A DNA stretch of 64,000 bases from Streptomyces echinatus (lineage in GTDB: Bacteria; Actinomycetota; Actinomycetes; Streptomycetales; Streptomycetaceae): contig NZ_JACHJK010000010.1 of assembly GCF_014203595.1 (NCBI RefSeq), positions 62,001 through 126,000 of the forward strand, in the 5' to 3' direction. A program made the position numbers and the translations under genes. The notes under the pieces are model-generated. The model saw only the letters and a program-made list of their open reading frames with translations. It had not been told where the DNA came from and did no database searches. Below, in pieces: positions 43,339 through 51,345 of this stretch (the stretch's first letter is position 1; the number at the start of each line of letters is the position of its first letter).

Positions 43339-44373
43339 TCAGCGGGCGAGCACGAGGGTGGTCGGGGACGGGGTGTCCAGGAAGCGGATGTCCTCGAACC
43401 CGGCGGCGGTGAGCCACGCGTGGTAGTCGCGGCGCCGCCAGGTGGAGCCGTGCCGGCTCTTCAGGAGCATCTCCCCGGCGAAGGTCAGGGCGAAGGGCGG
43501 GCCGCTGCGGTCGTCGTCGGCGATGTAGTCGGAGACGACGAGCGTCCCGCCGGGCCGCAGCGCGCGGCGTATCCGGGCGAAGACGGCCTGGTTGTCCCCG
43601 GGGCCTTCCTGGTGGGCGATGTTGGAGTACATGACGACGTCGTGTGCGCCGTCGCCGAAGTCGACGGTGTGGAAGTCGCCGTCGACGTGGTCGACCCGGT
43701 CGCCCACGCCCTTTTCGGCCAGCAGCCGGCGGGCGATCGCGTTGATCGGCGCCCAGTCGATCTGGGTGGCGCGGGCGTCGGGGTTGAGCCCGAGCCAGAC
43801 GGCCGAGCAGACCCCGGAACCGCCGCCGATGTCGAGGATCGAGACCTTTCCGGCGCCGGCCAGTCCGAGCGCCTCGGCGGCGATGTGCGCCACGGGCACG
43901 GACTGCGCGGCGATGGCCTGGACGAGGTTCTCCCAGTGCGGGTTGTCGGCGATCTCCACCACCGCGTCCGTCACCGGCCCTCCGGCGCGCACGACGTCGG
44001 GCAGCGCCGCCAGCGATCCCAGGTGACCCATCTTCAGGCGGGCGAACCGGGCCAGTGACGCGGGCCGTCCCTCGACGAGGAAGGCGGACGCCTCCGGGGT
44101 GTTGCGGTAGCGGCCCCGCGCCACCTCGACCAGGCCGAGGGCGACCAGACCGTCCAGCAGGGCCTGCGCGCCGCGCGGTGCGATCCCCGCCGGCCCGGCC
44201 AGCTCCTCCGCTGTGCCGGCGCCGTTCTCCAGGTGCGTGAACAGGTCGTACGTCGCCGCCGTCCCCAGGACCCCGGTGGCCCAGTAGCCGTTGATCATCC
44301 GCAGGATCCGGTCGGACGTGGGTCCGGCCTGCGTAGGCGCGGTGACGTCGGTGTCGATGCCGGTGGTGCTCAT
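43339..44373 (-). CDS. SAM-dependent O-methyltransferase
   Basis: A 344-residue enzyme of the plant-type/hydroxyneurosporene O-methyltransferase family common in aromatic polyketide pathways. Seen: an N-terminal dimerisation winged helix (about 15-95), the SAM-binding motif VSILDIGGGSGVC near residue 170, and the acidic motif IDWAPINAIARR. HDVVMYSNIAHQ and RPGGTLVVSDYI lie further on. The ATG overlaps the stop of the THN synthase gene (ATGA), so the two are coupled. The likely reaction is methylation of a hydroxyl on the naphthoquinone core. Confidence 0.88.
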   Translation of the reverse strand: MSTTGIDTDVTAPTQAGPTSDRILRMINGYWATGVLGTAATYDLFTHLENGAGTAEELAGPAGIAPRGAQALLDGLVALGLVEVARGRYRNTPEASAFLVEGRPASLARFARLKMGHLGSLAALPDVVRAGGPVTDAVVEIADNPHWENLVQAIAAQSVPVAHIAAEALGLAGAGKVSILDIGGGSGVCSAVWLGLNPDARATQIDWAPINAIARRLLAEKGVGDRVDHVDGDFHTVDFGDGAHDVVMYSNIAHQEGPGDNQAVFARIRRALRPGGTLVVSDYIADDDRSGPPFALTFAGEMLLKSRHGSTWRRRDYHAWLTAAGFEDIRFLDTPSPTTLVLAR

Positions 44374-45530
44374 GCGATCCTCCCTGCGTACGGGCGCGGC
44401 GCGGCCTCGGCGGCCGGGTGCTCCCTGTGGTGGCGGGCCGAGCCGTCGACCCAGGTGCCCAGGGCCATCTCGGCGGTGATGCCGGGGCCGAAGCCGGCGA
44501 TGACGCCGGTGGCGTCCGTGGGCAGCGGCCCTTCCTCGAACCTCCTGCGCAGCGCGTCGAGCACCACCGCGCTGGCGATGTTCCCGTACTCGGTCAGCGT
44601 CGCCCAGCTGTGCCGGAAGACCGTGCGGTCGACGCCGAGGTACTTGGCGAGGTCGTCCAGGATCCGGGGGCCGCCCGCGTGGATGACGTAGAAGTCGAGG
44701 TCCGCGGCGTCCCAGCCGTGGTCCGCCGCGAGGTCGCGCAGCACCGGGGCGAGCGGCTCCATGGTGCCCGGCACCCGGCGGTCGAGCTGGAAGTGGAACC
44801 CGGTGTCGCGCACGGCGTACGAGATCCACTCCTCGGTGTTCGGGATGAGGTACGAGGCGTTGCGCCGGAGTCGGACACCGGTGACGCCGGGTCCGCCGCT
44901 GCCGCGCACCACGGCCGCGGCCACGGCGTCGCCGAACAGCCCGTCGGAGAGCAGCGAGCCGATGTCGTCGGCGTCGGGCTGGTAGCACAGCGAGCACAGC
45001 TCGCACGAGACGATCAGCACGTTGCTGTCGGGGTGGGCCGCGCAGAAGTCGTGCGCGCGGTTGATCGCCGCTCCGCCCGCCGCGCAGCCGAGCTGGGCGA
45101 TGGGCAACTGCCGGGTGTCGTAGCGGAATCCCATGGTGTTGATCAGCCAGGCGGTGAGCGAGGGCATCATGAATCCGGTGCACGACACATAGATGATCGC
45201 GTCGATGTCCTCGGCCCGCAGCATCGCGTTCGCCAGGGCCTCCTCGACGGCCTCAGGGCAGCGCTTCTTCGATTCGGTCTCGTAGATGCGGTTGCGTTCC
45301 TCGAAGCCCGGGTGGTCCAGGGTCTGCTCGATGGACTGCACCAGATGCCGCTTCTGCACTCCGGTGTTCTCTATCAGCCGGAGCGCGAGGGGAAGCTGTG
45401 GCTTTCCCGCGTGGGCCTTCCTGGCGAAATCCAGGGTCTCCTCCATGGTGATGGTGTATTCCGGTACGCGCACCGCGGGCTTGCAAAGGATGGGCATGTC
45501 CGGCGTCTGCCTCTCAGAAAGTGAAGACAT
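44370..45530 (-). CDS. rppA: Type III polyketide synthase, 1,3,6,8-tetrahydroxynaphthalene synthase
   Basis: A 386-residue chalcone-synthase-like enzyme very close in sequence to RppA-type THN synthases, which build THN from five malonyl-CoA. Catalytic triad seen: C149 in AQLGCAAGGAAINRAHDF, histidine in FYVIHAGGPRILDDL, asparagine in LTEYGNIASAVVLDALRR. The N-terminal signature LPLALRLIENTGV is also RppA-like. The ATG at 45530 follows GGAAGG by 7 nt; a later ATG (MPILCKP) would match the shorter N-terminus of other RppA proteins. It provides the aromatic core of the cluster and shares an operon with the methyltransferase. Confidence 0.93.
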   Translation of the reverse strand: MSSLSERQTPDMPILCKPAVRVPEYTITMEETLDFARKAHAGKPQLPLALRLIENTGVQKRHLVQSIEQTLDHPGFEERNRIYETESKKRCPEAVEEALANAMLRAEDIDAIIYVSCTGFMMPSLTAWLINTMGFRYDTRQLPIAQLGCAAGGAAINRAHDFCAAHPDSNVLIVSCELCSLCYQPDADDIGSLLSDGLFGDAVAAAVVRGSGGPGVTGVRLRRNASYLIPNTEEWISYAVRDTGFHFQLDRRVPGTMEPLAPVLRDLAADHGWDAADLDFYVIHAGGPRILDDLAKYLGVDRTVFRHSWATLTEYGNIASAVVLDALRRRFEEGPLPTDATGVIAGFGPGITAEMALGTWVDGSARHHREHPAAEAAPRPYAGRIA

Positions 45531-45560
45531 AGCTCTGCCTTCCGCCGCTGTCTTCCGTTA

Positions 45561-47027
45561 TCAGGGTGTCAATGTCGTACGTCGGGATTGCGTGTTCCTT
45601 GGCGCCGGCTTGCCGCCGAGTTCCTGGTCGACCAGCAGCGCGGCGGCGCCGGTGTACTGCTCGGGATCCAGGAGCCGGTCGATGTGGTGGGCCGTCAGAT
45701 GGCGGGTGACCTCGGGCAGGCCGTTCAGGACGGCGGCCAGGGTGCGGCCGGTGCGGTCGGCCTCGGCGGAGGCGTGCGTCAGCAGCCGGCGGGCGGGCGC
45801 CTTGCCGAGCAGCGGGGCCAGCGCGGCCGAGACCCGCTCGGAGACGATGCGGTCTCCGGTCAGGTCGAGGTTGGCGCGCATCCGTTCGGGCCGGACCACC
45901 AGGCCCTCGGTCAGCTCCACGGCCGTGTGCGCGGCGCCACCGGTCAGCCGCAGGCACTCGCGCAGCAGCTGCCACTCGGCGTGCCACACCCCGGCCGACC
46001 GTTCGTCCTCGCAGACCAGACACTGCGTCACGCCCGCGGCGAGCACGGGCACCTGGAGCGCCGCGCTGCGCAGCAGGGTGGCCAGCACGGGGTTGCGCTT
46101 GTGCGGCATCGCGGAGGACACCCCGCGCCCCTCCCCCGCGGGTTCGGCGACCTCGCCCACCTCGGTCCTGGCCAGCGACTGGACATCGACGGCGATCTTG
46201 CCCAGGGCGCCGGCGGTGAGCGCCAGCGCGGCGGCGAGGTCCGCGACCGGGGTGCGCAGGGCGTGCCACGGCAGCGGCGGGCGGGCGAGCCCGGTCTCGG
46301 CGGCGTACGCGTCCAGCAGCCGGTCGGCATGGCCGGTACGGTCTCGCGGGCCCGACTCCAGATAGCCGGCGAGGGTGCCGGCCGCCCCGCCGAGCGAGAT
46401 CGGCAGGCCGCCGTCGAGCAGAGCGGCCACCCGGTCCCGGGCGTCCAGCAGGAGGCGGCGCCAGCCGACCGCCTTCAGGCCGAAGGTGGTGGGCACGGCG
46501 TGCAGGGCGAGGGTGCGCCCGGCCATGGCGGTGTCGCGGTGCCGGGCGGCGAGCACGGCCAGTGCGGCCGCAGCGCGCTCCAGGTCGGCGTGGACGAGGC
46601 GGAGCACCCGGGTGGCGACCAGCATGGCGCCGGTGTCGAAGATGTCCTGGCTGGTGGAGCCGTGGTGCACGTACTCGGCGGCGTCCGGGGACTCCTCGGC
46701 GACCGCCCGGGTCAGGGCGCGGACCAGGCCGACGACCGGGTTGGCCGTCTCTCGCGCGCCCCGGGCGAGCGCGCGTACGTCGAGCCGGCCGGCGCGGGCG
46801 GTCCGTGTGATGACGGCCGCCGCCTCGGCCGGCACCGCGCCGACGGCCGCCGACGCGCGGGCCAGTGCGGCCTCGGCGTCGAGCATGGCCTGCAGCCAGG
46901 CGGTGTCGGAGGTGGCCGCCTCGGCGGGCGTGCCGGCCCGGACCGGGGACAGCAGCCCGCTGTCCGGGCCGCCCCCGCTCGGGTCCTGGCCGGAGTCCGG
47001 GTGGGCGGGGGTGGTCGCGGCGGTCAT
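45561..47027 (-). CDS. creD: CreD-like nitrosuccinate lyase
   Basis: A 488-residue member of the fumarase/aspartase/argininosuccinate lyase superfamily (3-carboxymuconate cycloisomerase-like). Seen: HHGSTSQDIFDTGAML near residue 110 and the superfamily signature GVSSAMPHKRNPVLATLL near 290. Alone it could be read as PcaB-like, but it overlaps the CreE-type gene by 4 bp. This two-gene pair matches the aspartate-nitrosuccinate pathway of cremeomycin, where CreD splits nitrosuccinate into fumarate and nitrous acid. No other protocatechuate genes are near. Start ATG at 47027. Confidence 0.82.
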   Translation of the reverse strand: MTAATTPAHPDSGQDPSGGGPDSGLLSPVRAGTPAEAATSDTAWLQAMLDAEAALARASAAVGAVPAEAAAVITRTARAGRLDVRALARGARETANPVVGLVRALTRAVAEESPDAAEYVHHGSTSQDIFDTGAMLVATRVLRLVHADLERAAAALAVLAARHRDTAMAGRTLALHAVPTTFGLKAVGWRRLLLDARDRVAALLDGGLPISLGGAAGTLAGYLESGPRDRTGHADRLLDAYAAETGLARPPLPWHALRTPVADLAAALALTAGALGKIAVDVQSLARTEVGEVAEPAGEGRGVSSAMPHKRNPVLATLLRSAALQVPVLAAGVTQCLVCEDERSAGVWHAEWQLLRECLRLTGGAAHTAVELTEGLVVRPERMRANLDLTGDRIVSERVSAALAPLLGKAPARRLLTHASAEADRTGRTLAAVLNGLPEVTRHLTAHHIDRLLDPEQYTGAAALLVDQELGGKPAPRNTQSRRTTLTP

Positions 47028-49018
47028 GCGGTCGCCTCCAGGACCTCGGCGGACGGTGCCGGCGCGGGGTCCGGGGGCGCGGTCGCCGTCGCCGGCAGGG
47101 CGAGCACCGCGCGGGCGACGGCGTCCGCGTCGCCGAGGGTCATGGAATCGACGCCGGGGCGGATCCCGGCGGCGGTCACCCAGTGCACGCCCTCGGTCGG
47201 TACCCCGAGGGCGAACCGCCGCGGATGGGCCCGCCCGGCCGCGTCGACGAGCCGGTACGGGCGCTCGGTGACGGCCAGCCCCCGCGTCGTGAACGCGGTG
47301 CCGGGGGGGCCGCCGATGCGGAACCGGGCGGCCTGACCGCTCGCCAGAAGTCCGCGCAGCAGCGGGTCCGCGGTGCGGGAGAGATCCGGCTCGGGCAGCC
47401 GTGCCTCGATCATCGCCGTGGCCCGCACCGGCGGCCCCGGCACGACGTCGGAGACGACGCCGAACGCGGCCCGCTCCGGCCGGTGTGCGCCGTCGTCGGG
47501 GACGGTGACCCGCACCTCGGGGCCGAGGATCTCCGCCACGCCGGCCTCGATGAGCGCGATCAGCTCCTCCACCCGGGACACGGGCGGACCGATGGACAGG
47601 AACGCGTTCATCGGGGTGTACCAGCCCTGGAGATCGTTCCGGTACGAGCCGCCTTCCAGCCGGCCGTGGTTCACCGCGGCGCGGATCTCGTTGCGCAGGT
47701 CGCGCAGCACGTCCAGGGCGGCCTTCAGCGGTCCGTGCACATTGCCCGCCCTGGCCTCGCGCACATCGTCGGCCAGGTGGCGCAGCAGCCAGGTCCGGTG
47801 GGCGGCCCGGTCGCGCAGGGGCCGGCCGTGCCAGGGGCGGGCCAGCCGTTCCCAGTCCCAGCGCTCGTCCGGCGCGATCCCGGCGGCGTCGAGCAGCCGG
47901 GCCTCGGCCGCGCGGTCGGGAGCCGCCAGGAAGTCCCGTACGAAGGGCTCGCGTTCGTGCTGCCGGCCGTGCGCGGACAGCAGCGTGCCGTAGTAGACGC
48001 TCTCCACTTCCCGGGCGATCAGCGGCCACAGGTCGGCGCGGAAGGACAGCCGCTCCCCGTCCCGGGCGCGCCGGTGCAGCCGGGCGACGGCGTGCAGGGT
48101 CAGCAGGCGCGGCTCGTGACGGCCGTAGGGGCCCTTCTGGTTCTCGCCGCGCGCGGTGTAGGGCACGCCGCGCCGGGATCCGGCGACGATGCGTGGCTCC
48201 CGCCCCGAGGGGCGGTAGCGCAGCCGCCCGCCGGCGTCGCGGACGAAGGTGCCGCCGCGGTCCTGGGTCAGCAGGGCGAGCACGTCGAAGAAGTTCAGCC
48301 CGAGGCCGCGTACGAAGACCGTCTCGCCGGGCGCGATGACGGACAGGTCCAGGTCGGCCGGGTTGGCGGGGGCGAAGTAGGTCAGGCCGTGCCGGGCCGC
48401 GGCCGCCGCCAGGGTCCGCTGGGCGGACGTCGGGACGGCCGGGACGTGCCCCTGGCTGAGGACGACGGCGTCCAGGCCGGTCAGCCGGGTGCCGTCGGCC
48501 AGGAGCAGCGACTGTGAGCCGCCGGGCCGGGTCTCCTCGTGGAGCGCCACCGCGCTGGTGCGGTGCTCGACGACGGTGACATGGGCGGGTGCCGCGTCCC
48601 GCACGGCCCGGAAGGCGGCGTCCAGGTACGCCCCGTAGAAGGCGCGGGTGGGGTAGTCGTCGGGGCCGAGCCGGGCCGCCTCGGCCAGTACCTCGGGCGG
48701 GAACGAGGCGCGGACCCGGGGATCGGCCGACCGCAGGGCGAGGTCCGCGGCCCACGCGTGCAGGCTCGGCCCCTCCTCCACGGGGCCGTCCATCGTCACG
48801 GTGTGGTCGGTGAACACGGTGACCTGCGAGGCGACGGTGTTCATCAGCAGCCGCCGCGACTGACCGGTGCGCCACACCTTCCCCGGGCCCGGCGGGTACG
48901 GCTCCACGATGTGCACGGTCAGTGCGGGGTGCGCGGGGGACTTGCGCTCGTTGGCGCACAGCCGCTCGAGGACCGACAGACCGCGCGGCCCCGCTCCGAC
49001 AAGACAGACGACAAGCAC
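47024..49018 (-). CDS. creE: CreE-like flavin monooxygenase, aspartate to nitrosuccinate
   Basis: A 664-residue FAD/NAD(P)-binding monooxygenase. The N-terminal VVCLVGAGPRGLSVLERLCA holds the GxGxxG FAD motif; GLGLNFFDVLALL lies in the second dinucleotide-binding region. The length fits CreE, which oxidises the amino group of L-aspartate to a nitro group. Pairing with the CreD-like lyase downstream (ATGA overlap) strongly supports production of nitrous acid. Start GTG at 49018 with GAGGAG 5 nt upstream. The released nitrite is likely used by the AMP-ligase at 53583 to diazotise an aromatic amine. Confidence 0.82.
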   Translation of the reverse strand: MLVVCLVGAGPRGLSVLERLCANERKSPAHPALTVHIVEPYPPGPGKVWRTGQSRRLLMNTVASQVTVFTDHTVTMDGPVEEGPSLHAWAADLALRSADPRVRASFPPEVLAEAARLGPDDYPTRAFYGAYLDAAFRAVRDAAPAHVTVVEHRTSAVALHEETRPGGSQSLLLADGTRLTGLDAVVLSQGHVPAVPTSAQRTLAAAAARHGLTYFAPANPADLDLSVIAPGETVFVRGLGLNFFDVLALLTQDRGGTFVRDAGGRLRYRPSGREPRIVAGSRRGVPYTARGENQKGPYGRHEPRLLTLHAVARLHRRARDGERLSFRADLWPLIAREVESVYYGTLLSAHGRQHEREPFVRDFLAAPDRAAEARLLDAAGIAPDERWDWERLARPWHGRPLRDRAAHRTWLLRHLADDVREARAGNVHGPLKAALDVLRDLRNEIRAAVNHGRLEGGSYRNDLQGWYTPMNAFLSIGPPVSRVEELIALIEAGVAEILGPEVRVTVPDDGAHRPERAAFGVVSDVVPGPPVRATAMIEARLPEPDLSRTADPLLRGLLASGQAARFRIGGPPGTAFTTRGLAVTERPYRLVDAAGRAHPRRFALGVPTEGVHWVTAAGIRPGVDSMTLGDADAVARAVLALPATATAPPDPAPAPSAEVLEATA

Positions 49019-49118
49019 GGACTCTCCTCGATGGGACGCGGGAACGCGGCGGGCGGGTACGGCGGGCGCGGGTGCGGCGGCGGGCGCGTGGGGAGCACGG
49101 CCGGCCCGGTCGGCTCGG

Positions 49119-50270
49119 TCAGTTCGGGCGCAGGTTGTTCTTCAGCTCGGCCCGCAGCACGTCCACGACGCGTTCGACCTGGTCCGGGCGGAGTTCGGCG
49201 TGCATGGGGATGGCCAGGTTGCGCTGGAAGAGATCCGCCGAGACCGGGCAGCGCTGCGGGGTGTCGTACACCGGCTGCAGGTGGCTGGCCCAGGTGCCGT
49301 GGCCGCAGCCGATGCCCTGGGCGCGCAGTGCGGCGGCGAGGCCGGCGCGGTCCACGCGCGGGTCGAGGGTCACCAGGTAGGACTGCCAGGCGTGGGTGCG
49401 GTCCCCGGGCACGTACGGCACCGTGAGCAGTTCCTCGTCGGCGAGCAGTTCCCCGTAGAGGGCCGCGATCGCGCTGCGGCGGTCCAGGAGTTCGTCGACC
49501 CGTTCCAGCTGTACCTGGAGGATCGCGGCGGCGATGTCGGAGAGCTTGTAGTTGTAGCCGATGTCGGTGAACGTGGGGATCGGCAGGCCGACCACCTGCG
49601 CCTGGTCGTAGATGCTCCCGATGCCGAACGACGACCGCAGCCGGGCGTCCGCCCCGATCACCGGGTCGGCGGCGAGCAGTGCCCCGCCCTCACCGCTGCT
49701 GGCGCCTTTGCGGCCGTGGAAGGAGAGGCAGGCCACCGGGGCCAGCGCGCCGGCCGGGCGCCCCTGGTAGCTGGCGCCGACCGCGCAGGCGGCGTCCTCG
49801 ACGACGAACAGGCCGTGGCGTTCGGCGACGGCCATCAGTTCGGTGTAGTCGGCGGGCAGCCCGACGGTGTCCACCGCGATCACGCCCACCGTGCGCGGGC
49901 CGATCAGGTCCGCCACCGCCTGCGGGTCGACGGTGCCGGTGTCGCGGCGCACATCGGCGAAGACCGGGGTCGCGCCGACGTAGCGCACGGCGTGGGCCGG
50001 GGCGGGGAAGGTGTAGTCGGCGACGATCACCTCGTCGCCGGGCTCGACGCCGAGCGCCAGCATGGCCAGGTGGAGCGCCGCGCCGCAGTTGCTCAGCGTG
50101 ACCGCGTCGCCGACGCCGTAGCGCTGCTTCAGGAGGGCTTCGAGTGCCTTGCCCCTCGGGCCCTGACCGGCCGGCCAGCCCGAGGCGAACACCTCGGCGA
50201 CGGCGGCGAGTTCCTGCTCGCCCAGGCTCGCGTGCACGAGCGGAACGCTGTCCGTGGTCGTCACGGTCAT
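49119..50270 (-). CDS. DegT/DnrJ/EryC1/StrS-family aminotransferase
   Basis: A 383-residue PLP-dependent aminotransferase. The Schiff-base lysine is K188 in CLSFHGRKGASSGEGG; other family marks are LSNCGAALHLAMLALGV, VEDAACAVGASYQG and DIGYNYKLSDIAAAI. This family usually aminates keto sugars, but there are no sugar-nucleotide genes here. In naphthoquinone pathways such as furaquinocin an amino group is introduced on flaviolin or mompain before nitrous-acid chemistry. Amination of the naphthoquinone is therefore the favoured inference. It lies in the same minus-strand unit as creE, creD, the type III synthase and the cupin. Confidence 0.87.
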   Translation of the reverse strand: MTVTTTDSVPLVHASLGEQELAAVAEVFASGWPAGQGPRGKALEALLKQRYGVGDAVTLSNCGAALHLAMLALGVEPGDEVIVADYTFPAPAHAVRYVGATPVFADVRRDTGTVDPQAVADLIGPRTVGVIAVDTVGLPADYTELMAVAERHGLFVVEDAACAVGASYQGRPAGALAPVACLSFHGRKGASSGEGGALLAADPVIGADARLRSSFGIGSIYDQAQVVGLPIPTFTDIGYNYKLSDIAAAILQVQLERVDELLDRRSAIAALYGELLADEELLTVPYVPGDRTHAWQSYLVTLDPRVDRAGLAAALRAQGIGCGHGTWASHLQPVYDTPQRCPVSADLFQRNLAIPMHAELRPDQVERVVDVLRAELKNNLRPN

Positions 50271-50316
50271 CAGGGGTGTCCCCTCAACTCTCGGTATCTG
50301 GTCGGGTCGTCGCCGG

Positions 50317-50865
50317 TCACGCCGCGGGCCGGCCGGCCGGGTCCGGGGCCGGCGGGGTGAAGCGGAGCGGGGTGATCTGCTGGACGTCGTAGCGCCGGCG
50401 CATCCGCTCCACGGCTTCGGAGTCCACCGTCCGGCCGGCGGCGAAGATCTCGACGATCTCCTCGAAGTAGCGCTCGTGGTCCGGCGAGGGGGAGCTCTGG
50501 AAGAGCATGCGGGCCGGTTCGTCCGTGGGGTTGCGGAAGGCGTGCGGGCAGCCCGGCGGAACGAACATGCAGCTGCCCGTGACCGCCCGGACGGCGCGGT
50601 CGCCGCCCGGGGACTCCCAGCCGTGCCAGGTGTCCTGGGTCCGCTCGGTGGGCTCGAACGCGAAGAGCTCCAGCTCCCCTTCCAGGACGTAGAAGAACTC
50701 CTGGGAATGGCTGTGGGTGTGCGCGCCGACGTCGAAGCCCGGCGGCACGACCACCTCGAACACGGAGGAGGAGGAACCGTCCGCGGCCGTGACCTTGAAG
50801 GTCACGTCCTGCGCCTTCGTGACGAGTTTCCGGCCCTGGCCGGGCGGGACGATGAGACCGCTCAT
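50317..50865 (-). CDS. Cupin, probable quinone-forming oxygenase (MomA-like)
   Basis: A 182-residue single-domain cupin. Metal-binding cupin motif 1 is AHTHSHSQEFFYVLEGELELF; motif 2 is GCPHAFRNPTDEPARM. Small cupins of the MomA type oxidise THN to flaviolin in Streptomyces type III PKS clusters, and this gene is first in the operon that ends with THN synthase and methyltransferase. Start ATG at 50865 with only a weak GAGAG ribosome site. The alternative is a cupin of unknown role, but context favours quinone formation. Confidence 0.8.
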   Translation of the reverse strand: MSGLIVPPGQGRKLVTKAQDVTFKVTAADGSSSSVFEVVVPPGFDVGAHTHSHSQEFFYVLEGELELFAFEPTERTQDTWHGWESPGGDRAVRAVTGSCMFVPPGCPHAFRNPTDEPARMLFQSSPSPDHERYFEEIVEIFAAGRTVDSEAVERMRRRYDVQQITPLRFTPPAPDPAGRPAA

Positions 50866-51345
50866 GTGGTGTCGCTCTCTCGGATGGACCGCGGGCGCGG
50901 ACCGGACGCCCGCGCGGCGATGGAATTCTGGAGAAGGGGAAACCGGGGAAAACCCGGGGAACCGGCGGAATGCGGAGGGCGGCGGGCGTTCACCGGCACG
51001 CCGTGAAATCCGTACCCCCGGCCGGGGCTTCCGGCCTCCCGAGTGAGAATGCCAGCCGCGACTTGGGGCCCACTGGGTCCGAGATTGGCGCCCGCTTGCC
51101 GCCAAGCCAGGGCCAATTCGGCGCGTATTTCCCGGCAAGGAGCGCGGCCGAGGATGCATTTCGCGGTCCGCCGATCACCGTCGGGACGGCCTCACCCGTA
51201 CGGGATTCGGAATCCGGCGGGACGGCACGTTCGGGCAGGTGCGTTCCTCGCGTGATCCGCCGGGAGACCGGCGTTCTCCTCGCGGCGTCGGCCGGCCCGA
51301 ACCGCACGTCGTCGATCCCGTTCCGACCACCCCGAGGGGGAAACC
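50866..51345. promoter_or_regulatory. Divergent control region with dyad and shared 14-mer
   Basis: This 480-bp gap drives the cupin operon leftward and the IspH-prenyl synthase gene rightward; no gene is seen in it. It contains an inverted repeat TTGGCG-N9-CGCCAA (51085-51105) and, 12 bp further on, TCGGCGCGTATTTC (51118-51131). The same 14 bases recur in the gap before the peptide cluster (56459-56472). Both are candidate regulator sites. Confidence 0.45.

Noticed and set aside
45561..47027. PcaB (3-carboxymuconate cycloisomerase) of aromatic degradation
   Set aside because: No other protocatechuate genes are nearby and the gene overlaps a CreE-type monooxygenase, which favours the nitrosuccinate lyase reading.
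49119..50270. Deoxysugar aminotransferase
   Set aside because: The family fits, but there are no dNDP-sugar or glycosyltransferase genes in the window, so an amino sugar pathway is not supported.
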